Positions 9,284-17,123 of a stretch of DNA of 34,711 nucleotides are shown in pieces. This DNA comes from an uncultured Xanthobacter sp. (lineage in GTDB: Bacteria > Pseudomonadota > Alphaproteobacteria > Rhizobiales > Xanthobacteraceae): contig CALMSN010000309.1 of NCBI GenBank assembly GCA_937872325.1, positions 1 to 34,711 of the forward strand, written 5' to 3'. The position numbers were made by a program, and so were the translations under genes. The notes below the pieces were generated by a model. That model was not told the DNA's origin, did no database searches, and saw only the letters and a program-made list of their open reading frames with translations. Position 1 is the first letter of the stretch. Each line of letters begins with the position of its first letter.

Positions 9284-9778
9284 ATGACCGAGCAAGTCCC
9301 TCCCCAGACGCGCGGCGCGGCGCTGAGCGCGCTCAGCCTCGATGTGTTCCGCCTGAACAGTCGGCTGCTGATCGCCGGCGACCGGCTGGTGGCGGGGCTT
9401 GGGCTCACCAGCGCCCGCTGGCAGATCCTCGGCGCCATCGCCGAGGCCGACCGGCCGCAGCCGGTGGCGTGGCTGGCGCGCGATATCGGCGGCGCCCGCC
9501 AGAACGTGCAGCGGATCGTCAACGACCTGAGCCGGGATGGCCTTGTCGCCTTCGCCCCGAATCCGCATCACCGGCGCGCCCAGCTCGTGGTGCTGACCGC
9601 GCAGGGGCGGACGGCCTACGAGGCGGCGCTCGGCCTCTGGGCGCCGATGGCGGAAGGGCTGGCGGCCGGCCTGTCGTTGGCGGAGATCGAGGCGGCGCGG
9701 CGGGTGCTGCTGGCGGTGTGGCAGAACCTCGCCGCCACCGATGGCGAGGCCGGCGACGCCGCGCCTCCGCCGGAATAG
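9284..9778 (+). CDS. MarR family transcriptional regulator
   Basis: A 164-aa winged-helix regulator that probably binds DNA as a dimer. The recognition helix region AWLARDIGGARQNVQRIVNDLSRDGLV and the wing with PHHRRAQLVVLTAQGRTAYE are clear; flanking helices form the dimer interface. The ATG at 9284 is preferred to the TTG at 9266, because MTEQVPPQ leads straight into the helical domain. It is divergent from the small membrane protein at 8790-9245, and autoregulation with control of that gene is the usual MarR scheme. The ligand is unknown. Confidence 0.88.
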   Translation: MTEQVPPQTRGAALSALSLDVFRLNSRLLIAGDRLVAGLGLTSARWQILGAIAEADRPQPVAWLARDIGGARQNVQRIVNDLSRDGLVAFAPNPHHRRAQLVVLTAQGRTAYEAALGLWAPMAEGLAAGLSLAEIEAARRVLLAVWQNLAATDGEAGDAAPPPE

Positions 9779-10199
9779 GGCGCAGCCCATCGCCGGCCGC
9801 CGGGTGCACGGGGCCGGCTCGCCGCTCGCGCTGAATCAACGCGGCGCTTCGATGCGGAGCGGCAGATGCGGGCGCCGGGCGGGAGCGCGCCGGCGCAGGG
9901 GACGTGCCGGCTTTTCCCTTGTCCGTGACGCAGTCAGCGGTCTTTGCCCGGCCTGCGAGGCTGCCCAGCGCCCAGCGTTCGCCGATGCTGCAAGGCGTTC
10001 GGCAACTCCGCCGGTTCCATCATCCCGGTCTTCCCGCGCGCGGCTTCGGACGGGCATCCCCGCGTTGGCGCCTGAAGCCCACGGTCAGCGGGCCCTGCGC
10101 CGCGCTTGAGCGGCGCGCGGGCATCGGTGCGCGACCGAGGCAAACCGCTGCGACCTCCCGGCCCGAGCCGCCCGGCTTGGGCGGTTCAGGCCATGAAGA
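9779..10199. other. 421-nt gap between convergent genes
   Basis: No convincing gene: reading frames here lack starts with ribosome binding sites and continue into antisense of the ATPase gene. It holds two GC-rich hairpins. One is at 10097-10116 (GCGCCGC/GCGGCGC, 6-nt loop), the other at 10165-10187. Confidence 0.6.
10165..10187 (-). terminator. Hairpin downstream of the P-type ATPase gene
   Basis: A 9-bp stem with one G-U pair (10165-10173 with 10179-10187, core CCGCCC/GGGCGG) and a 5-nt loop begins 12 nt beyond the stop codon of the minus-strand ATPase gene. No T-run follows. It probably marks the end of the feo/fez-like transcription unit. Confidence 0.45.
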
Positions 10200-12665
10200 T
10201 CAGTTGGTCGCGGGGCGGGCGGCGGGTGTCCGGGAGCGCCGGGCGGCGCGGGGCGCGCTGCCGTTGGCGCCGTTGGCGGCGATCCCGTTTCCGGCAGCAT
10301 CCGCGTCCGCGCTTTGGGCCGCTAAGGCGCCGTTCGCCACCGCCTTCGTGACGGCGGAACCGTCGGTCGGCTTCGCCGCGCGGCGGGCCTTGGCCTCGGC
10401 CGCCGGCTTGGCGGCAGGCTTCGTCCCCGCCGCCCTGGTCCGGCGGGCGGGGGAGCGTTTGCCGTCCTCGGGCGGTGATGGCGGGGCAGCGGCGAGCGGC
10501 GCGGCGATCCCGTTCGCCGGCTTCGCCTTGGCATCGCGCGCCGGCAGCGGAAGCGCGGCGACGGGCCCTGTCCGCTTCGCCGCGGTGCCGATGGCCTTGC
10601 GGCGGCGCTCGGCGCCCTCCGCGATGGCCTGCCCCGCCAGCAGCGAGCGGATGAGCACCGCGATGGTGGTGCCGTTGTGCAGCATCGCCGTGGTGATGGG
10701 CGGCAGATAGCCGAGTACCGCCGCCACCAGGATCAGCGAGTTCGCCCCCACTGCGACCCCGAAATTGGAGTTGATGAGCTGCATAGTCCGCTGGGAGATC
10801 TCCACGATGGTGGCGAGCTGGTCCAGCCGGTCGTCGGTGAGGATGATGTCGGAGGTGGCGCGGGCGATGTCGGCGGCCCGCGGCATGGCGATGCCCACAT
10901 GGGCGGTCATCAGCGCCGGACCGTCATTGACGCCGTCGCCGACGAACGCCACCCGCGCCCCGTCCGCCTTCAGCTCGGCGATGATGCGGGCCTTGTCCTC
11001 CGGCTGCTGCTCGTAGAACACCGCATCCATGCCGAGGCTGGAGCCGAAGGCCAGGGCCTTCTCCTTCTGGTCGCCGGTGATCATGACGAGGCGCTTCACC
11101 CCCAGCGCCCTGAGCCGGGCGAGGGTGGCGGGGCTCTCCTCGCGCAGCCGGTCGCGCAGGGCGATCATGGCGAGCGGCTTGTCGTTCCTCGCCACATAGA
11201 GCAGCGACTTGCCCTCGGCCAGGAAGTCCGCCACCAGCGCCCGCTGCCGGGCGAACGACACCTTCTCGTCGTCCTCCAGGAAGTGGCGGCTGCCGAAGCG
11301 GATGAGGTCGCCCTTCACCACCGCCTCCACCCCGTGGCCGACGATGAAGTTCACCTCCTCGTGCGGCACGTGGGCGAGCCGGCGCAGCTTGGCGAGCTGC
11401 ACCACCGCGCGGGCGATGGGATGGCTGGTGTGCTCGCCCAGAGAGGCGACGATGGCCACCGCCAGCTCCTCGTCCACATCGTCCACCAGCGGTACGATGT
11501 CGGTGACCTGAAGCGTGTTGTGGGTGAGGGTGCCGGTCTTGTCGAACACCACCGTGTCGACCCCGGCCAGGGCCTCGATGGCCTGGCCGCTCTTCACCAG
11601 GCAGCCGGCGCGGGCGGCGCGGTACATGGCGGTCTTGAGGGCGATGGGCGTGCCCAGCTTCACGGTGCAGGAATAGTCGACCTGGAACACCGATTCCATC
11701 CGCCGCCAGTCGCGGGTCAGGGCGAAGACGGCGGCGGCCGAGCCCAGCGTGATGCCCACCCGCCGGTCGGCGAGGGCATCGGACACCGACTGGATCTCCG
11801 CCGGCCTCTCCAGCGCATCCTGGATGTAGCGGGTGATGCGGCCGGTGGTGGTGCTCTGGCCCACCCGCTCGGCCCGGATGACGAGCCGCCCGTCGGTGAC
11901 GATGCTGCCGGCCAGCACCGGGTCGCCGGGACTGCGGGGCAGGGGCAGGCTCTCGCCGGTGACGGCGGACTGGTCCACATAGGCGTCGCCGGTGGCGATG
12001 GTGCCGTCCACCGGAATGGTCTCGCCGATCCCGACCACCACCCGCTCGCCGCCCTTCAGGCTGGCGAAGGGCACCCGCGCCTGGCCCTCGGCGGTCTCGA
12101 TCCAGACGTCGTCGGGGGCGCGGTGCAGCAGCGAGCGCAGCAGCTCGTCGGAGCGCTCGATGGTGGTGGATTCGATATAGGCCGCCAGCTCCACCAGGAA
12201 GCGGGTGAAGTTGGCGGTGGTGAACTCGCCGCGGGCCGCCGGCAGGCCGGCGGCGATGGCGTCCAGCACCTCCACCTTCAGCCGGTGGGTCGCCCCGGCG
12301 ACGACGCCGCGAACGATGGTGGGGGCGACGTTGGCATAAGTGAGGAGGGCGGCGGCGGGGCGCGGCAGCAGGCGGGCGGCCATCAGCAGCGCCCCGGACA
12401 TGGCGAGCCGGGACCCGTCCGTGCCCTGCCCCTGCACCATGGGCAGCACATTGGCCGGCGGGTTGGCCGCCACGGCGAGGATCCGCGTGCGGACGGCGGC
12501 GGCGCCGTCATAGTCCACGACGAGGGCGCGGCAGGCGGAATTGATCCGCACCGCCTTCACCCCCTGCACGTCACGCGCCGCCGCTCCGGCCCGGGCCAGG
12601 GTGGCGGGGTCCCCCGCAAGGCGCAGGCGCAGGCGGCGGGGCAGCTCGTGAACGATCCTCACCAT
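10200..12665 (-). CDS. fezB: P1B-type (P1B-6-like, FezB-like) heavy-metal ATPase
   Basis: Inner-membrane or organelle-membrane metal pump, 821 aa. An N-terminal HMA-like ferredoxin fold (residues 1-55, HELPRRLRLRL...VKAVRIN...VVDYD) lacks CxxC. The actuator motif TGES is at 236-239, the phosphorylation motif DKTGT at 375-379, the P1B marker SHP at 414-416, GHG at 443-445, TGD at 530-532 and GDGVND at 576-581. In the metal-binding helix the usual CPC/SPC/TPC is replaced by SCT (332-334), as I recall for the P1B-6 group that includes FezB of ferrosomes. The last 130 residues form an Ala/Pro/Lys-rich, probably disordered tail, which is unusual. The ATG at 12665 is 12 nt after the preceding gene. 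P-type ATPase is certain; the fez symbol rests on motif and neighbours, and iron as substrate is inferred. Confidence 0.88.
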   Translation of the reverse strand: MVRIVHELPRRLRLRLAGDPATLARAGAAARDVQGVKAVRINSACRALVVDYDGAAAVRTRILAVAANPPANVLPMVQGQGTDGSRLAMSGALLMAARLLPRPAAALLTYANVAPTIVRGVVAGATHRLKVEVLDAIAAGLPAARGEFTTANFTRFLVELAAYIESTTIERSDELLRSLLHRAPDDVWIETAEGQARVPFASLKGGERVVVGIGETIPVDGTIATGDAYVDQSAVTGESLPLPRSPGDPVLAGSIVTDGRLVIRAERVGQSTTTGRITRYIQDALERPAEIQSVSDALADRRVGITLGSAAAVFALTRDWRRMESVFQVDYSCTVKLGTPIALKTAMYRAARAGCLVKSGQAIEALAGVDTVVFDKTGTLTHNTLQVTDIVPLVDDVDEELAVAIVASLGEHTSHPIARAVVQLAKLRRLAHVPHEEVNFIVGHGVEAVVKGDLIRFGSRHFLEDDEKVSFARQRALVADFLAEGKSLLYVARNDKPLAMIALRDRLREESPATLARLRALGVKRLVMITGDQKEKALAFGSSLGMDAVFYEQQPEDKARIIAELKADGARVAFVGDGVNDGPALMTAHVGIAMPRAADIARATSDIILTDDRLDQLATIVEISQRTMQLINSNFGVAVGANSLILVAAVLGYLPPITTAMLHNGTTIAVLIRSLLAGQAIAEGAERRRKAIGTAAKRTGPVAALPLPARDAKAKPANGIAAPLAAAPPSPPEDGKRSPARRTRAAGTKPAAKPAAEAKARRAAKPTDGSAVTKAVANGALAAQSADADAAGNGIAANGANGSAPRAARRSRTPAARPATN

Positions 12666-12677
12666 GGCGCGGCGGCC

Positions 12678-13181
12678 TCACTTGTCCTGGGCTTCGGTGG
12701 TCTCTGGCGCGGTCGCGGCGGCTTCCGCCACCACCTCGGCCTCGGCGTCGTGGAGGCGCTCCTTGAGCTCTTCCACCGAGTTCTGCAGTACCGCCCAGAT
12801 CTGCACCGCGGTGCGCATGATGGTGCGCTGGGCGCTCTCGTTGGTCAGGAGATAGGCGGCACCGGCGCCCACCAGCAGGCCCTTCACCAGGGAATCGGCG
12901 GACGGGTGGCGGTGGGTGTTGGCGCCGGGGCCCGGCTGGGCGCCGGGGGCCGCCTGCGGCCCGAAGCCGGGACCGAAGCCGGGGCCGAAGGGCGGCGGGA
13001 AGGGCGGGGGAAACGGCGGCGGCACGTTCGGCTGGCCCGGCGCGCCCTGGCCGGTGGCACTCGCGCCATAGCCGCCCGGCGCGGCGGCGGCATCGACGCC
13101 CGCACCCTGCGGCGCGGCGCCGTAGCCATAGAAATGATAGTGGTAGTGGATGCCTTGATCGGCGGCCTTGGACTCGCCCAT
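12678..13181 (-). CDS. Low-complexity protein with His/Tyr N-terminus, one membrane segment and acidic C-terminus
   Basis: Unrecognised 167-aa protein directly upstream of the P-type ATPase. It starts with a His/Tyr cluster (IHYHYHFYGYG, residues 11-21), continues as Gly/Ala-rich sequence with PPPF repeats (53-65) and GPGFG repeats, and has one short hydrophobic segment with a GxGAAYLL pattern (98-112). It ends with an amphipathic helix (118-150) and an acidic tail. A good AGGAG sits upstream of ATG 13181, and the ATPase starts 12 nt after its stop, so it is a translated member of this operon. The His/Tyr cluster could bind metal; the small-residue helix could pack in a membrane. By position it may be a structural protein of a ferrosome-like compartment, which is inference only. 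Confidence 0.75.
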   Translation of the reverse strand: MGESKAADQGIHYHYHFYGYGAAPQGAGVDAAAAPGGYGASATGQGAPGQPNVPPPFPPPFPPPFGPGFGPGFGPQAAPGAQPGPGANTHRHPSADSLVKGLLVGAGAAYLLTNESAQRTIMRTAVQIWAVLQNSVEELKERLHDAEAEVVAEAAATAPETTEAQDK

Positions 13182-13387
13182 GGGATGCTCCTGAAAGGCT
13201 TGAGGCGCTGGCGCCCCGAAGGAATGACGCCGCAGCGGCGGCTGAATGATCTGGCTGGCCTGGACCCGGATGGGTCGGACCTACGCGGGGTGGATCCGGG
13301 TTGCGCGGGATCTCGCGGACTTTGGCGACGCGGAACTGGCGGTGCGTATTCGGCCGGTGGGTGCCGGTGCCGCGACCTGGGGCCGCC

Positions 13388-13422
13388 GCGCCGGCTTCGG
13401 CCCGCCGTCTCGCGGCCGGCGC
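13388..13422 (-). other. GC-rich hairpin between the two low-complexity genes
   Basis: Perfect 8-nt arms GCGCCGGC (13388-13395) and GCCGGCGC (13415-13422) lie 25 nt downstream of the 13447-13893 gene on its strand. It may attenuate transcription or protect the mRNA end. I see no gene in the rest of the 265-nt gap (13182-13446). Confidence 0.35.
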
Positions 13423-13446
13423 CGTGGGATCGTGCCGCCCGGCGAC

Positions 13447-13893
13447 CTAGCCCTTGGGCTCCTCGCGGGCCTTGCCGAACACATTCGACACCGCGGCGCG
13501 CACGTCCGGGCGGTTCATGAACATCACCACCCCGGCGCCGATAGCCGCGCCGACCCAGAAGTTAGAGCCGCTGGCCCGGGCGATGCGGGTGAAGTTGCTG
13601 ATGCTCAAGCCGTCCTTGAGCACGCCTTCAAGCACGTCGAGGGCGTCGATGCGGCCGGTGCCCTGGCCCGGCCCGGGTCCCTGCGGTCCGTAGCCCTGGG
13701 GGCCATAACCCTGAGGCCCGTATCCCTGGGCGCCCGGCCCGTAGCCGTAACCGCCACCCGGGGCGCCGGCGCCCTGGCCGTACGCTTGGCCATATCCCTG
13801 GCCATACGGGCCGCCCGCCCCGGGGTTGGCAGAGCCGGCGCCATAGCCGGTGCCGGCGCCCTGGGGACCCCAATTCGTGTTCTTGCTGCTCAT
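13447..13893 (-). CDS. Gly/Tyr/Gln-rich protein with one C-terminal membrane segment
   Basis: Unrecognised 148-aa protein. Residues 1-80 are a Gly/Tyr/Gln/Pro-rich low-complexity region with YGQ and GYGPQ repeats (several in perfect tandem near 56-72), resembling sequences that phase-separate or self-assemble. Residues 81-110 look helical (RIDALDVLEGVLKDG). A short hydrophobic segment FWVGAAIGAGVVMFM (112-126) has a GxxxGxG packing pattern, and a basic/acidic tail follows. ATG 13893 has GGGGAAG upstream; a longer frame upstream is rejected as antisense-like. Its plan matches the 12678-13181 protein: a disordered N-terminus, one small-residue helix and a charged tail. A membrane-shaping or scaffold role in a ferrosome-like body is inferred from the neighbours. 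Confidence 0.72.
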   Translation of the reverse strand: MSSKNTNWGPQGAGTGYGAGSANPGAGGPYGQGYGQAYGQGAGAPGGGYGYGPGAQGYGPQGYGPQGYGPQGPGPGQGTGRIDALDVLEGVLKDGLSISNFTRIARASGSNFWVGAAIGAGVVMFMNRPDVRAAVSNVFGKAREEPKG

Positions 13894-14136
13894 CAGTCTT
13901 CCCCGAGTGAAGCGGGCCGCGAAAGGCACCAGGTGATCCCAAAGGACCGCCGGCGCCGGCCACGCATCGGACCATGCCCCGGCGCTCCGCCGGCGGCGTG
14001 CGAACCACACCTTCCGTCCGCCGCCACGCCGGCTTCGGCCAGCGCGGCGATCCGGACGGTTTCACCGCCCCTTCCGGCACTCCTGCCACGCGCCCGATCC
14101 GCCAGATGGAGGCTGAGCGGAGCCGAACCGTGCCAG

Positions 14137-14457
14137 TCAAGCCGCGTGGGCGGACAGGATTTCCTCGATCTCCGCCAGATCGCCCTCGAGCAGTCGCGGC
14201 CAGACCGACGGAGCGATGATATGTGAGTCATATTCTACGACAACCGAAAGCGCGGCCTTATTGATCCGTGTCAGCTTGATGCCGCGGATGCGGTCGAACA
14301 ATTGCGTGAACGGCGCCGGATCCACCTTCGGCAGCCTGGAGACGGCTTCCAGTCCCAGCTTCAGCCGGATCCGGCCCGGCACGTGATGGGCGATGGTGAC
14401 ATAGCGCCGCAGATGGAGGAACGGCCCCAGATCGGGGTGACCAGCGTCATGCGCCAT
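14137..14457 (-). CDS. Small HMA-like (FezC-like) protein without CxxC
   Basis: A 106-aa protein with a ferredoxin-like HMA-type domain: HVPGRIRLKL at about residues 25-34, then IRGIKLTRINKAALSVVVEYD at about 57-77. This pattern closely parallels the N-terminus of the P-type ATPase in the same cluster (HELPRRLRLRL...GVKAVRIN...LVVDYD), and neither has the metal-binding CxxC. Ferrosome clusters are reported to encode an HMA-domain protein, FezC, which fits. The ATG at 14457 overlaps the end of feoC by 11 nt, so translation is probably coupled. It may act as an adaptor or chaperone for the ATPase or as a membrane-associated structural protein. The gap of 243 nt to the next gene (13894-14136) holds no clear gene. 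Confidence 0.8.
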   Translation of the reverse strand: MAHDAGHPDLGPFLHLRRYVTIAHHVPGRIRLKLGLEAVSRLPKVDPAPFTQLFDRIRGIKLTRINKAALSVVVEYDSHIIAPSVWPRLLEGDLAEIEEILSAHAA

Positions 14458-14701
14458 CGTCGGCAACCCACTCGTAGACATCCGGCACGATGGCCGCCGC
14501 CGGGCAGCTGCATCCGCCGAAGGCGCCCTTGCCGCAGGAGCCGCAGGCGCTGGGGATGAAGCGCACCCTCTGCTTGGCGCGCCACATCTCCAGGAGGTTG
14601 CGGGCAGCCTCGGGCGTGGTCTCCAGTCGCATGGCGAGATCCTCCACCGTCGCGCGGTGATGATCTTCCATATAGTGCTTCACCGCCGAAAGCGTAGCCA
14701 T
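14447..14701 (-). CDS. feoC: FeoC-like Fe-S winged-helix regulator
   Basis: An 84-aa cytosolic protein. An N-terminal winged helix (MATLSAVKHYMEDHHRATVEDLAMRLETTPEAARNLLEMW) is followed by a cysteine cluster at C53, C56, C64 and C66 (CGSCGKGAFGGCSC), able to hold an oxygen-sensitive Fe-S cluster as in other FeoC proteins. FeoC modulates FeoB activity or stability. It starts 10 nt after the feoB stop, in the standard feoABC order, and its 3' end overlaps the HMA-like gene. Confidence 0.9.
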   Translation of the reverse strand: MATLSAVKHYMEDHHRATVEDLAMRLETTPEAARNLLEMWRAKQRVRFIPSACGSCGKGAFGGCSCPAAAIVPDVYEWVADDGA

Positions 14702-14711
14702 GAGGCCATCC

Positions 14712-17123
14712 TCAGCGCGTGGCGGGGAAGAGCGGGGCGCCCGGCGCCGGCCGCCGCGCCGCCGCCGCCCGGCCCACCCGGTGCAGGGCGACCATGGCCG
14801 CGACCAGAACCGCGAGGCAGAAGGCGATCCAGAAGGTCGCCGTCGCCGGGTTCCGCTCGAACCGGGCGGCCTGGTAGAACACCGTGGCGGCGCACCAGCC
14901 GAGCCCGGTGGTCCAGCCGGCGGCGAAAACCGCCCAGCGCCAGCCGATCTCCTGGTAGATGGCGCCCATGGCCGCGACGCACGGCATGTAGAGCAGCACC
15001 ATCAGCAGGTAGGCGAAGGCGCCGACCTGGCCGTCGAAGCGGGCCGACATGGCGCCGAACGCGCTGGTGGAGACCTTCAGCTCCTCGGCCGCGGCGGCCT
15101 GGTCGCCCGAGGTGGCGGCCACCCGGAGCTTGAGCGGATCGGTGAGGTTCTCCACCGCCTCCTTCAGGTTGGCCGGGATGGTGGCGAGGGCGGCGACGAG
15201 CTTGTCGGAGATGCTCAGCACCTCTTCCGCCTCCTCCTTGGCGGCGGGGGTCGCCTGCGGATTGTCGGCGGTCGCGGCGGCCCTGGCGGCGGCATCGGCC
15301 TCGCCGAGCTGGGCATAGAGCGCGTTGAGGGTGCCGATCACCGCCTCCTTGGCCAGGATGCCGGTGAACACGCCCACCGCCGCCGGCCAGTTGTCGTCGC
15401 GCATCCCCATCGGGTGGAAAACCGGGGTGATGGTCTGGCCGATGGCCGAGAGCACCGACTTGTCGCTGTCCTCGTTGCCGAACGAGCCGTCGGTGCCGAT
15501 GGCGTTGAGGAACGACAACACGATCACGATCGGCACGATGGCCCGGCTGCAGCGCAGCACGAAGGCCTTCAGCCGGTCCCAGGCGCGCAGCAGAACGGTG
15601 CGGCCGGTGGGGATGTGATAGGGTGGCAGCTCCATGATGAAGGGCGAGACATCGCCCTTGAGCACTGTGTTCTTCAGCAGAAAGCCGGTGCCCACCGCCG
15701 CCGCGATGCCGATCACGTAGAGCAGGAAGACCAGGTTCTGCCCGCTCTCCGGGAAGAAGGCGGCGGCGAATAGGGCATAGACCGGCAGCCGCGCCCCGCA
15801 GGACATGAACGGCGCCATCATGATGGTGAGGATGCGGTCGTGCCGCGATTCCAGGGTCCGCGTCGCCATGATTGCCGGCACGTTGCAGCCGAAGCCGACG
15901 ATGAGCGGCACGAACGACTTGCCCGGCAACCCGATGGCCCGCATCGCCCGGTCCATGACGAAGGCGGCCCGGGCCATGTAGCCGGAATCCTCCAGGAAGG
16001 AGAGGAAGAGGTAGAGGAAGGCGATGATCGGCACGAAGGTGGCGACCGTCTGGATGCCGCCGCCCACCCCCTGGGCCAGCAGCACCACCAGCCATTGCGG
16101 CAGGCCGACCGAGCTCAGCAGCCGGGTGCCCCCGTCCACCAGCACCGCCCCGAACGACTGGTCGAAGAAGTCGATGAACGCCCCACCGATATTGATGGTG
16201 AAGACGAACATCAGATACATCATGAGCAGGAAGATCGGGATGCCGAGATAGCGGTTCAGCACCACCCGGTCGATGTGGTCCGAGAAGGTGCGCGAGGCAT
16301 CCCGCGGCCGGGTTAGCACCTTCTGCACCAGGTCGGTGATGAAGGTGAAGCGGGCATCGGCGATGACGATGTCGGTGTCCTCGCCGGCCTCTGCCTGCAC
16401 CTTCTCCCGCGCCGCGATCACCTCGACTTCCAGCGCGCTCTGGGTCTCGCCGGTGGTCAGCGCGTCGCCCTCGATGAGCTTCAGCGCCCGCCAGCGCGGC
16501 TCCTTGATCCCGGCGGCGGCGAGCTTGTCGGCGATCTCGGCCCGCGCCTGCTCGATCACCGGGCCGTAGTGGGGCTCGGCGGCGGGCGGACGGGGGGCCT
16601 CGGCGAGGGCGGCGATCTGCGCCTTCAGCGCCGCCACCCCGGTGCCGCGCGCCGCCACCAGCTCCATCGCCGGACAGCCCAGGCCCGCACTGAGGGTCTT
16701 GAGGTCGAGGGCGAGGCCGCGGCGCTCGGCGATGTCCATCATGTTGACCGCCACCAGCATCGGCACCCGCATCTCGAGCAGCTGGGTGGTGAGGTAGAGG
16801 TTCCGCTCCAGGTTGGAGGCGTCGATGATGTTGACCACGAGGCTCGCCGCGCCGGACAGCACGAAGTCGCGCGCCACCCGCTCGTCCTCGGAGCTCTGCA
16901 CGCTGGCGCCGATGGAATAGACCCCCGGCAGGTCCACCACCTCGTAGGTGCGGCCCTCGTGGGTGTAGGTGCCGAACTTCTTCTCCACCGTCACGCCCGG
17001 CCAGTTGCCCACCTCCTGGCGGGCGCCGGTGAGGGCGTTGAACAGGGTGCTCTTGCCGCAGTTCGGATTGCCGACCACGCCGATGACGACACGGCTGTTG
17101 CTCTTGTTGCCTTCGGCGGCCAT
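14712..17123 (-). CDS. feoB: Ferrous iron transport protein B
   Basis: Inner-membrane Fe(II) importer with an N-terminal G-protein domain, 803 aa. G1 is GNPNCGKS (18-25), G3 DLPG (64-67) and G4 NMMD (127-130). A GDI-like helical domain follows to about residue 270, then the membrane core with two Gate segments, including CGARLPVYALFAAAFF. An Ala/Glu-rich soluble insertion sits late in the protein, before LLYMPCVAAMGAIYQE, a normal FeoB feature. The ATG at 17123 overlaps the feoA TGA by one base, giving tight coupling; a GTG one codon earlier also exists. Together with feoA and feoC it forms a full Feo system, most useful under low oxygen. Confidence 0.97.
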   Translation of the reverse strand: MAAEGNKSNSRVVIGVVGNPNCGKSTLFNALTGARQEVGNWPGVTVEKKFGTYTHEGRTYEVVDLPGVYSIGASVQSSEDERVARDFVLSGAASLVVNIIDASNLERNLYLTTQLLEMRVPMLVAVNMMDIAERRGLALDLKTLSAGLGCPAMELVAARGTGVAALKAQIAALAEAPRPPAAEPHYGPVIEQARAEIADKLAAAGIKEPRWRALKLIEGDALTTGETQSALEVEVIAAREKVQAEAGEDTDIVIADARFTFITDLVQKVLTRPRDASRTFSDHIDRVVLNRYLGIPIFLLMMYLMFVFTINIGGAFIDFFDQSFGAVLVDGGTRLLSSVGLPQWLVVLLAQGVGGGIQTVATFVPIIAFLYLFLSFLEDSGYMARAAFVMDRAMRAIGLPGKSFVPLIVGFGCNVPAIMATRTLESRHDRILTIMMAPFMSCGARLPVYALFAAAFFPESGQNLVFLLYVIGIAAAVGTGFLLKNTVLKGDVSPFIMELPPYHIPTGRTVLLRAWDRLKAFVLRCSRAIVPIVIVLSFLNAIGTDGSFGNEDSDKSVLSAIGQTITPVFHPMGMRDDNWPAAVGVFTGILAKEAVIGTLNALYAQLGEADAAARAAATADNPQATPAAKEEAEEVLSISDKLVAALATIPANLKEAVENLTDPLKLRVAATSGDQAAAAEELKVSTSAFGAMSARFDGQVGAFAYLLMVLLYMPCVAAMGAIYQEIGWRWAVFAAGWTTGLGWCAATVFYQAARFERNPATATFWIAFCLAVLVAAMVALHRVGRAAAARRPAPGAPLFPATR

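Noticed and set aside
13182..13446. A possible extra small gene between the two low-complexity genes
   Set aside because: Frames there lack a start with a ribosome binding site and have Arg/Pro/Ala-rich noise composition.
10677..13520. A 947-codon open frame on the plus strand
   Set aside because: It is antisense to the P-type ATPase and its neighbour, has His/Gly/Asp-rich composition typical of the complement of GC-rich coding DNA, and shows no domain.
13894..14136. A possible gene or N-terminal extension before the 148-aa protein
   Set aside because: The extension has no ribosome binding site, while ATG 13893 has GGGGAAG directly upstream.
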